A stretch of 64,000 nt of DNA, from contig NZ_FNYD01000001.1 in the NCBI RefSeq assembly GCF_900109035.1, positions 1-64,000 of the forward strand, read 5' to 3'. Origin of the DNA: Cribrihabitans marinus (GTDB lineage: Bacteria; Pseudomonadota; Alphaproteobacteria; Rhodobacterales; Rhodobacteraceae). This document shows, in pieces, positions 40,094 through 47,522 of this stretch. The notes beneath the pieces were generated by a model. It was given only the letters and a program-made list of their open reading frames with translations. It did no database searches and had not been told where the DNA came from. A program made the translations under genes and the position numbers. Each line of letters opens with the position of its first letter. The stretch's first letter is position 1.

Positions 40094-40111
40094 ATTATCC
40101 CCCACCTTGAC
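40081..40111 (+). repeat. Right imperfect 31-bp repeat (candidate integrase arm site)
   Basis: The partner of 26677-26707 (23 of 31 identical, same orientation), again with two TCCCCCA heptamers 12 bp apart. It overlaps the integrase start codons, so integrase binding there could also repress its own gene. Confidence 0.5.
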
Positions 40112-40224
40112 GTGGAATACGTAAGACTATGCCGGAACTCCCTGCACTATAGAAGGTATTGAATGCCTATACTACAAAGACATATAGGGTATCTCCAGGA
40201 ATCAATCGGACATGTCAATGGCGG

Positions 40225-40239
40225 CCTGTCTCTCCGCCA
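40225..40239 (+). repeat. attR: 15-bp direct repeat
   Basis: CCTGTCTCTCCGCCA repeats the tRNA-Ser 3' end exactly and marks the right boundary of the element. Sequence to its right should be the original chromosomal continuation. Confidence 0.85.
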
Positions 40240-40618
40240 CCCAGGGTTCAATGCTGCCCATCCCGAAATATTTTCCTCCCCCACTGAAGTGTTCCACCTC
40301 AATGCTTGCGGCAGTGGTGGGCCACGATGACCCGGAGGGACTCGGAACGAAGCTTCGGCAGTTTGATCTGCATGTGACAATGGCGCTCTACGACCGCGTT
40401 CTGGGCAGCGACGTGACATGCCGCGCACCGTTTTCGAGGACTGCATGACCTTCGGGTCGGTCGCGCCACGCCGGTTCCAGTCGGCTCGTTTGGCGACGTT
40501 CCTGCTTTGCACTGCCAGTGACGTTTCTACCCGGTTTCAACAGATGGAATGATGCGATTTCCTGATATTGTGCGACCCGCGGAGATTGCGGCCGCACCTC
40601 GGATCAGGCCGCAGGTCG
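40240..40618. other. Gap between attR and the methyltransferase gene
   Basis: About 380 bp without a supportable gene. Short ORFs on both strands show no family resemblance. It may hold degraded mobile DNA from an earlier event at the same tRNA. Confidence 0.4.
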
Positions 40619-42145
40619 TCAGCGTATGAAAGGGAACAGCTCACGGATCGCGGCGTCTTGCGCCGGTGACAGATAGTCGGGGTGGTGCGAGGTCAGGATC
40701 TCGCGGGCGCGGTCGCGCGCCACCGACCAGGCGTCGGGCGATCCCTTGTCGGTCCAGGTGACCGGCGCTTCGCGATCGGCGAGGCTGGGGTAGAAATAGT
40801 CGCGCTCCATCGCCGCATAGGTATGCTGCGCGCCCAGGAAGTGCCCGTCGCCCAGCACGGATTGGCAAATGGCCTCGAAGCCGAGGTTCTCCTCGGTGAC
40901 CTCGATCCCGCGCAGGGCGCGGTAGGTCGCCGAGTGCATCTCGTCATCCAGCACGAAGGCCTCGAAGCTGGCGCCCAGAAGCGAGGCCGTCATGCCCGAC
41001 GATTCGTAGATCAGATTGCCGCCCGCCAGCGCGGCCGCCAGCGAGGTGATGCCCTTTTCCGCCCCGTATTGCGCGTCGATCGCCTTGGCATCGGTCATCG
41101 AGGCGGCCACGCCGGATGGCAGGCCAAGCCAGTTCGAAAGCTGCGCCGAGGCCGCGTTCATCACCGCGATCTCGCCGCCCCCGCCGGCAAAGGATCCGGT
41201 GCGCAGGTCGACCACCAGCGGCCAGTTGGAGAACACCATGGGAAAACCGGGCGAAATGACGTTGACCATCACCAGGCTGGCAAGGGTTTCGGCCAGCGAC
41301 TGCGCCAGGAACCCCGCCAGCGTCGCCGGGGCCGTCGCCCCTGATTGCGCGGCTGTGATGCAGGACATGGGCATGTTGTGCGCGATGCAGGCATAGACCA
41401 CCTCCACCGCGTCCTCACCGAAGCGCATGGGAGAGATCACCGGGCTGATATGGGCCTTGACGAAGGGGCGGCGGGCGAAGCCCCCCTCGCCGCCTGCAAC
41501 GATGTCGAACATCCGCACGATCGGCGCAACGTGATCGGCCAGGGTAAAGGCGGTGGCCACCGGCTTGGTGGTGTTGCGCATCAGCGCGTAGGCGGTGTTC
41601 ACGTCCAACTCGAAACTGTCGGCCACGTCCGTGGCGATGCAGCACCGGGTGAACCAGCTGACATTGACCAACGCGTCCTGAAGCCGGGTGAAATCATGCA
41701 GGTCCCGCAAGGTCGAAGGCCGGTAGGCGCCGCTGTCGATATCCAGGGTCTGCACCGCCGCGCCGCCGGTCCCGAAATACACCCGTTCGCCGCCGACCTC
41801 GATCGAGCGCGCGGGGTCGCGGCCATGCAGGACAAAGCTCTTGGCGGCCCGGGCGATCATCTCTTCGGTCATCGCGCGCGGAAACAACAGGCGCCCGGCG
41901 CCGGTGTCCACCGCACCGGCCGCAAGCAGATCGCGGGCCAAGCGGTCGGGCACCTCGCCCATGCCGAGTTCGGACAGGAGCCGCAGAGCGGTGTTGTAGA
42001 TCGCGGCAAGGTCATGGTCGCTCAGGGGGCGGTAGCTGCCGCCGCGCTGTCCCGGGGCGGCCGGATTGAAGACCGGCTTTGCCGCGCGTTGCGCCAGCCG
42101 GTCCCGGCGTCCCTTACGCTTGTTGGTCGCCGGTGCAGCTTTCAT
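40619..42145 (-). CDS. MttB-superfamily (trimethylamine methyltransferase-like) protein 1
   Basis: The 508-residue TIM-barrel protein belongs to the MttB superfamily (YRPLSDHDLAAIYNTALRLL near 39, then GTGGAAVQTLDID, CCIATDVADS, the GGGEIAVMNAASAQLSNW block). The frame has no amber codon, so it is the non-pyrrolysine type, members of which demethylate quaternary amines such as glycine betaine in other bacteria. No corrinoid protein gene is nearby. The ATG at 42145 has an AGGAGA site. Divergent from a dimethylglycine-dehydrogenase-like gene. Confidence 0.88.
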   Translation of the reverse strand: MKAAPATNKRKGRRDRLAQRAAKPVFNPAAPGQRGGSYRPLSDHDLAAIYNTALRLLSELGMGEVPDRLARDLLAAGAVDTGAGRLLFPRAMTEEMIARAAKSFVLHGRDPARSIEVGGERVYFGTGGAAVQTLDIDSGAYRPSTLRDLHDFTRLQDALVNVSWFTRCCIATDVADSFELDVNTAYALMRNTTKPVATAFTLADHVAPIVRMFDIVAGGEGGFARRPFVKAHISPVISPMRFGEDAVEVVYACIAHNMPMSCITAAQSGATAPATLAGFLAQSLAETLASLVMVNVISPGFPMVFSNWPLVVDLRTGSFAGGGGEIAVMNAASAQLSNWLGLPSGVAASMTDAKAIDAQYGAEKGITSLAAALAGGNLIYESSGMTASLLGASFEAFVLDDEMHSATYRALRGIEVTEENLGFEAICQSVLGDGHFLGAQHTYAAMERDYFYPSLADREAPVTWTDKGSPDAWSVARDRAREILTSHHPDYLSPAQDAAIRELFPFIR

Positions 42146-42319
42146 CGTCGTCAGTCTCCTGCGGACCGGGCCTCGGGCGAAGGCCATGCGCGGCACTTCC
42201 CCGGGGCCGGAACAAGGGGTCCTTGTGATGAATACGCCAAAACGCCGAATTTGTGTTTGGGAATCTGACACTCTGCCGGCAAGTATCCGGAGGACGGCGA
42301 AACACCGGAGAGGATTGCC

Positions 42320-44755
42320 ATGAAAACCCACACCAAGGTCGCCGTCATCGGCGGGGGTATCGCCGGATGTTCCACCCTCTACCACCTCACCCGGGAAGGC
42401 TGGAGCGATGTCGTCCTGATCGAGCGGGACGAGCTGACCTCGGGCACGACCTGGCATTCCGCCGCGCAGGTCACGAATTTCGGCATGAACCAGACGATGG
42501 TCGGGCTCAAGTCGCACTCCATCGCACTCTACAAGACGCTGCGCGATGACCCGGACTATCCGGTCGGCTACCACCACGGGGACGGCGGCATCCGGCTGGC
42601 CAATACCGAGGCGCAGATGCAGGGCTATCGCCATTTCGCCTCGATGGCCCGCGGCATGGGGGTGACCTTCGAGGTGATCGACGCCGCGGAATGCGCCCGG
42701 CGGCATCCGCTTATATCGACCGAAAACCTGCTGGGCGGGCTCTGGGATGGCGAGGACGGGGATATCGACCCCGCGCAGCTCTGCCAGGCGCTGGCGTTTC
42801 ACGCGCGCCGGGCGGGCGCCGAGATATACCGCCACACGCCGGTGACGGCCCTCACCCAGCGCGCCGACGACACCTGGACGGTCCACACCGACAAGGGCGA
42901 GATCGACGCCGATATCGTGGTGAACGCCTGCGGTTACCGGGTGAACGAGCTGGGCGCGATGATGGGTGTTCATCACCCCGTCGCGTCGATGGAGCACCAG
43001 TATTTCGTGACCGAGGACATCCCGGCCATCGCGGCGGCCGGCCACCGCATGCCGCTGTTGCGCTGCCCGATCTCGGACTACTATGCGCGCCAGGAAAAGG
43101 GCGGCCTGCTGGTCGGCTTCTACGAACAGGCCTGCAGGACCTGGGGCCTGGACGGGATCAGCCCGGATTTCAGCAACGACCTGTGCCCCGATGACCTGGA
43201 CCGCGTGATGGACGTGCTGGAGGGCGCGTTCGAGCGGATGCCGGTGCTGGCCGAGGTCGGCATCAAGCGGGTGGTGAACGGCCCGATCACCTATACCATC
43301 GACGGCGCGCCGCTGGTCGGGCCGATCCCGGGCAGGCGCAACGCGTTCTGCATCATCGGCCTGCGCGCCGGCCTTGGCGAGGGCGGCGGGCATGGCTGGC
43401 TCCTGGCGCAGCAGATCGTGCACGGAGAGGCCTGCCATGACACCTGGGCCATCGATCCGCGCCGGTTCACGGGCCATGCGAATGTGGAACTGACCGCGCT
43501 CAAGGCCATCGAGGATTACCGGAACGAGTTCCGGTTCCACTTCCCGCACGAACACCGCCCCGCCGGCCGACCCGCCAAGACCACACCGCTCACGCCGCTT
43601 CTGGCCGCCGAGGGGGCGGAGTTCACCGTGGTGAACGGCTGGGAGCGGGTGGACTACATCAAGCCCGACCCGGATTTTCACCCGACCTTGGGCTTCGATT
43701 TCGACGAGACTTTCGGCGTCGTGGCGGCCGAGGTGCGCAACCTGTCCAAAGGCGTGGGCCTGTGCGAGGTCAACGGCTTCAACCGCATCGAGATCACCGG
43801 CACGGACCGCCATGCCTTCCTGAACCGGATGATCTGCGGCGCGGTGACGAGACGCGATGGGCGCGTCGGGTTGGGCTATCTGCTGAACCCTCACGGCATG
43901 GTCAAATCCGAGGCAACCGTCGCCAACCTGCCCGCCTCGGACCGTGGGCCGGCACGGGTCTGGTACGGATCCGCCGCGGCCAGCGAATATCACGACATGG
44001 ACTGGCTGCGCCAACACCTGCGCGCCGACGAGGATGTGCGGATCCGCAGCCTGACCAACGACCAGACCAGTCTTGTTCTGGCTGGCCCGAGGGCGCGCGA
44101 CGTGCTGTCGGCCTGCGCGCGCGGCGACTGGAGCCGGGAGGCGTTTCCCTGGCTGTCGGTGCGCGAGGCCTATGTCGGCTTTGCGCCGGCCACGATTCTG
44201 GGCGTCAGCTTCTCCGGCGAGTTGGCCTATGAGATCCACATCCCCAACGCGTCGCTTCATGCGGCTTACCTGGCGTTGCGCGAGGCCGGTGCGGCACATG
44301 GGCTGAAGCTCTTCGGGGCACGCGCGGTCGAGTCGATGCGCCTGGAGATGGGGTTTCTGCACTGGAAGGCCGACCTGCTGACCGAGTTCGACCCGTTCGA
44401 GACCGGGCTGGACCGGTTCGTGAAGCTGGACAAGGGGGATTTCCTCGGCCAATCCGCGCTGGTCCGGCGCCACGCAGAGGGGCCGCGCAAGAAGCTGGTG
44501 ACGCTCCGGATCGACAGCAAGACCGCACCGGCCCATGGCGGAGCGTCCCTGATGCGGAACGGCAAGGTCGTGGGCACCGTCACTTCGGGTGCCTGGGGCC
44601 ACCGCGTCGCCATGAACCTGGCCTACGCTTTCGTGGAACCTGGCCTGTCGGCGCAGGGCAGCACCATGATGCTGGATCTGTGCGGCAACATGGTCGGCGC
44701 CGAGGTGATCGCGCCCGCCCCCTACGATCCCGAATTCGCGCGCATGCGGAGTTGA
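42320..44755 (+). CDS. Dimethylglycine/sarcosine dehydrogenase-like flavoprotein 1
   Basis: The 811-residue protein joins an N-terminal FAD/DAO oxidoreductase (GGGIAGCSTLYHL, residues 11-23; TTWHSAA with H46 at the position of the covalent-FAD His) to a C-terminal GcvT-type folate-binding domain (about 460-800; NLSKGVGLCEVNGFNRIEIT, FSGELAYEIHIPN, ESMRLEMGFLHWKADL). Such enzymes oxidise N-methyl groups and hand formaldehyde to tetrahydrofolate. AGAGGA precedes the ATG. It is divergent from MttB-like gene 1 over 174 bp, a likely shared control region. Confidence 0.9.
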   Translation: MKTHTKVAVIGGGIAGCSTLYHLTREGWSDVVLIERDELTSGTTWHSAAQVTNFGMNQTMVGLKSHSIALYKTLRDDPDYPVGYHHGDGGIRLANTEAQMQGYRHFASMARGMGVTFEVIDAAECARRHPLISTENLLGGLWDGEDGDIDPAQLCQALAFHARRAGAEIYRHTPVTALTQRADDTWTVHTDKGEIDADIVVNACGYRVNELGAMMGVHHPVASMEHQYFVTEDIPAIAAAGHRMPLLRCPISDYYARQEKGGLLVGFYEQACRTWGLDGISPDFSNDLCPDDLDRVMDVLEGAFERMPVLAEVGIKRVVNGPITYTIDGAPLVGPIPGRRNAFCIIGLRAGLGEGGGHGWLLAQQIVHGEACHDTWAIDPRRFTGHANVELTALKAIEDYRNEFRFHFPHEHRPAGRPAKTTPLTPLLAAEGAEFTVVNGWERVDYIKPDPDFHPTLGFDFDETFGVVAAEVRNLSKGVGLCEVNGFNRIEITGTDRHAFLNRMICGAVTRRDGRVGLGYLLNPHGMVKSEATVANLPASDRGPARVWYGSAAASEYHDMDWLRQHLRADEDVRIRSLTNDQTSLVLAGPRARDVLSACARGDWSREAFPWLSVREAYVGFAPATILGVSFSGELAYEIHIPNASLHAAYLALREAGAAHGLKLFGARAVESMRLEMGFLHWKADLLTEFDPFETGLDRFVKLDKGDFLGQSALVRRHAEGPRKKLVTLRIDSKTAPAHGGASLMRNGKVVGTVTSGAWGHRVAMNLAYAFVEPGLSAQGSTMMLDLCGNMVGAEVIAPAPYDPEFARMRS

Positions 44756-45092
44756 GGCGGCGAGGTGTGCGGAGCAGCGCGGTGGGTCGAAGTCGGGCTT
44801 GACCGACAGAGCTCGAACGCACGGAAATAGTCGCGTTTTGACAATGTGGCGATCGCACCGCCCGGATTTTTTCGGCAGCGATTGGAAGCTGGAAATCAAA
44901 GCCTCCGAATGCGGGCGAGCGTCGTGGAGCTGCAAGCACTACCGGATAGAGCGCCACCTCGAGACCGAACAGCAGCCGCATGCCGCCTGGTCGCGGGATA
45001 TGGAGGCCCCGCGATTGAGCATACCATCGCGTCGCTTCCGGTCAGGTCGAAGACGGCGTAGCCGTCCGGGCTTCAGCGTTCCGATCGTGTTG
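44756..45092. other. Gap after the flavoprotein gene, probably decayed DNA
   Basis: No intact gene is visible in these ~340 bp. They border the sarcosine-oxidase relic and may contain further decayed parts of that operon, but I could not identify any. Confidence 0.4.
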
Positions 45093-45297
45093 TTACAGAT
45101 GGAAGTCGACAGAGTGCTCGGCATCCGACCCCATCACGTCGATCTTGCCAAGCGGCGAGGCGTCCAGGATGCCCGCGGCCGCCGTTGATGATGATGTGGT
45201 ATCGCTTGCCAGGTGTCGGCGTGCGCCACGCCGGCGTCCAGCCGGATTGCCCGCACAGCCCCTGGCAAAACAGCCTGAGCGCGGAATAGCGGCTCAT
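45093..45297 (-). pseudogene. Relic of sarcosine oxidase genes (soxB start joined to a soxA-like GcvT piece)
   Basis: Reading from an ATG that overlaps the TetR stop, the frame gives MSRYSALRLFCQGLCGQSGW, then TPAWRTP and IIINGGRGH, which matches the N-terminus of the sarcosine oxidase beta subunit (MSRYSA..LFR.GLRG..GW.P.WR...YDVIIVGGGGHG). A frame shift then gives GILDASPLGKIDVMGSDAEH and a stop, resembling the folate domain of the alpha subunit. Most of the operon is therefore lost, leaving about 200 bp. Confidence 0.6.
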
Positions 45298-45968
45298 GAT
45301 CGCGCGTCCATAGCCAACGCGTAGGCCGCGAATTCGGCGATGATGTCCGGTTGCGCGTCCTGGCCGGTGAACCCCCTGAGAAACCCCTCCAGGCGCCCCA
45401 TCCGAAGCTCCATCGGTTCGCGCACTTCGAGCGCGTGATAGCCCAGCTGCATGAAATAGAGGATGCGGGCGCGGGTATCCGCATCCGACTTTTCATATCC
45501 GTAGCGAACGAACATCGCCTGCGCCGCCTCCAGCCGCGCCGCATCCGCCCTGTCGATCCGCAGACGCAGGGACCCATCGCGCCGCGCCCATTCGCGCACC
45601 GCGAAATCGAGCCCCTGGTCGAACAGCGCGGGGTCGATGAAGCAGCGAAAGAAATTGCAGACCGCCGCGTTGATGCAGTCGGCGGGCCGGGCACAGTATT
45701 CGACGATGGTGCGCGTGTTGCGCGCCTCCCATTCGTCGAGCAGGGCATCGAGAAGATCCGCCCGATCCTTGAAATACCAGTAGAAGCTCGACCGGGACAC
45801 GGCCAACCGGTTGCTCAGGCCGAGTATCTTGAGCTCTCCCACCCCCTCATGCACCAAAACGTCGCGCGCAAGGTTCAACCAGTCTTCGCGGGTGACTTTG
45901 ACATTGCCGGTCAAGGGCTCCTTGTCCGGATCCTCGCGGTTCAGAAGCGGAGTGCCGCGTGTGCTCAT
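45294..45968 (-). CDS. TetR-family transcriptional regulator
   Basis: The 224-residue protein has a TetR HTH (about 25-70: VLVHEGVGELKILGLSNRLA then VSRSSFYWYFKDRADLLDAL) and a helical ligand domain. It lies 3 bp after MttB-like gene 2 in the same direction and is probably co-transcribed with DMGDH-like gene 2 and MttB-like gene 2, so it likely autoregulates that operon. Two TGGACA-N4-TGTCCA palindromes upstream of the operon are the obvious operator candidates. Confidence 0.88.
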   Translation of the reverse strand: MSTRGTPLLNREDPDKEPLTGNVKVTREDWLNLARDVLVHEGVGELKILGLSNRLAVSRSSFYWYFKDRADLLDALLDEWEARNTRTIVEYCARPADCINAAVCNFFRCFIDPALFDQGLDFAVREWARRDGSLRLRIDRADAARLEAAQAMFVRYGYEKSDADTRARILYFMQLGYHALEVREPMELRMGRLEGFLRGFTGQDAQPDIIAEFAAYALAMDARS

Positions 45969-45971
45969 CGC

Positions 45972-47522
45972 TCAGCTTTCCGGCGGCGCGCCGCCTTCGG
46001 CGGTGCGTTTCTCGACAAAGGCGCGCAGGGCCGCCAATTCGCCCGGAGACGCCAGGACGCCGGGCGGTTCCGCAAGGATCCTCTCCCAAACCCCGGTCGC
46101 CCGGGAATTGGCATCAAGAGCCCCGCGCTCGGTCCAGGTGCCGAAATTGGCATAGTCATGCACGACGGGTTCGTAGAATTCGGTATCGTAGCGCTCCATC
46201 GTCTGCGGCGCGGCAAAGAAGTGACCCGAGGGCGCCACATGGGCCAGCGCGTTGGCGAAACCGATCTCGTCGGCGCCCGCCCTGTTGCCGGCGCAAAGTT
46301 CGGCCACCATGTTCAGCACGTCGACATCCGTGACCAGTTTCTCGTAGGATACGGTCAATCCGCCTTCGAGCCAGCCCGCCGAATGGATGATGACCGTGGC
46401 CCCCGACAGAAGACAGCCCCAGAGGCCAAGCTGGTTTTCATTCGCCGCCTGCACGTCGTTGATGTTGGAGGCCGATCCAGCCGCCGACCGCCACGGCAGG
46501 CCCAACAGGCGCGCCATCTGCCCCGCGGCCAGCGACGCCTGGAAATGCGTGGGTGTGCCGAAGGCCGGCGCTCCGGATTTCATGTCCACGTTCGAGGTGA
46601 ACGTGCCGTAGCAGACCGGCGCCCCTTCTCTGACTAGCTGGGTCAACGTTATCGCGGCCAGGCATTCGGCATGGCTGAGCGTGATGGCACCCGCCACCGT
46701 GATCGGCGCCATGGCCCCCATCAGCGTGAAGGGCGTCACGATGGACAGCTGGCCGTTACGGGCAAAGTCGATCAAGCCCTGCGCCATGGGAATATCGAGC
46801 GTGCGCGGAGAGTTGGTGTTGATGATCGTATAGGCGTGCACGCCGTTCAGGAACGCCTCTTCATCCAGACCGCGGGCGATGCGCAGCATCTCGAAATTGT
46901 CCATCGTCTGCGGCGTGCCGCGCGAGAACAGGAACGGCAGCTTGTCGGTCAGCGTCAGCTGCGCCTCGGTAGTGAAAAAGTGGCGCAGATTGATCGCGAT
47001 GTCCTGAGGCTCGACCGAGGGCGACATCATCTGGAACACGTCGAAATGATGCGCGAGACGCGTGTATTCGCGATAGTCCCGCGCCGATCCGGGGCGGCGG
47101 CCGCGTTTGAGATCCGTGGCATGCGGCGCACCCGCGCCGGGCTGAAACGCCAGGGTGCCCAGTTCCAGCGTCACGTCGCGCTTGGGCCCTCCGGCGTGGC
47201 AATGGATGGATTTCGGCGCAGTGGCAACCGCAGCCTCGACGATCTCGCGCCCGATATAGACCATGTCGCCGTCGACCCGCGCGCCGGCCGCGGCATAGAT
47301 CTTGACCGCCTCGGGCAGCAGAACGCGCATGCCCAGCTCTTCGAGTGTCGTCAGCGCGGTCTCGTGCATGTTCGCGGCTTCGTCATCCGAAAAGACGGAC
47401 ATCACCGGGAACGGGTTGCGAAGTTGGCGGTAGTTCGGGGTCCGTTTGGATACCGTCTCGGCCGCCCCGCGCCTGCGCCCCTTGCGGCGCGGTTGCGCGC
47501 TGTCTTTGTCGCGCGTTGTCAT
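45972..47522 (-). CDS. MttB-superfamily (trimethylamine methyltransferase-like) protein 2
   Basis: The 516-residue protein shows the MttB fold (VFSDDEAANMHETALTTLEE near 43, AFQPGAGAPHATDL, TLMGAMAPITVAGAITLSHA, SNVDMKSGAPAFGTPTHFQA, AASNINDVQAANE-type region). There is no in-frame amber codon, so it is non-pyrrolysine. Only distant to copy 1. It overlaps the flavoprotein gene by ATGA and precedes tetR, so methyl transfer and N-methyl oxidation are coupled in expression. Confidence 0.88.
   Translation of the reverse strand: MTTRDKDSAQPRRKGRRRGAAETVSKRTPNYRQLRNPFPVMSVFSDDEAANMHETALTTLEELGMRVLLPEAVKIYAAAGARVDGDMVYIGREIVEAAVATAPKSIHCHAGGPKRDVTLELGTLAFQPGAGAPHATDLKRGRRPGSARDYREYTRLAHHFDVFQMMSPSVEPQDIAINLRHFFTTEAQLTLTDKLPFLFSRGTPQTMDNFEMLRIARGLDEEAFLNGVHAYTIINTNSPRTLDIPMAQGLIDFARNGQLSIVTPFTLMGAMAPITVAGAITLSHAECLAAITLTQLVREGAPVCYGTFTSNVDMKSGAPAFGTPTHFQASLAAGQMARLLGLPWRSAAGSASNINDVQAANENQLGLWGCLLSGATVIIHSAGWLEGGLTVSYEKLVTDVDVLNMVAELCAGNRAGADEIGFANALAHVAPSGHFFAAPQTMERYDTEFYEPVVHDYANFGTWTERGALDANSRATGVWERILAEPPGVLASPGELAALRAFVEKRTAEGGAPPES

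Larger units (their letters stand above)
26610..40239. mobile_element. tRNA-Ser-integrated genomic island with type I RM cargo
   Basis: The element is bounded by 15-bp direct repeats, one completing the tRNA-Ser gene. It holds a P4-type integrase at the right end, an AlpA/Toprim/DUF3987 module at the left, and hsdRMS as cargo. No capsid, conjugation or relaxase gene is visible, so it probably moves only with a helper. Non-coding parts (26.6-27.0 and 31.1-31.9 kb) are visibly richer in A+T than the flanks, consistent with transfer. Confidence 0.85.

Noticed and set aside
40147-40512. ORFs on both strands in the gap right of attR, considered as transposase remnants.
   Set aside because: No transposase motif could be recognised with any confidence.
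40619-44935. Very long open frame (over 1400 codons) covering MttB-like gene 1 and the antisense of the flavoprotein gene.
   Set aside because: The upstream part is the GC-rich antisense of a clear oxidoreductase; the MttB protein starts at 42145 with a proper ribosome site.
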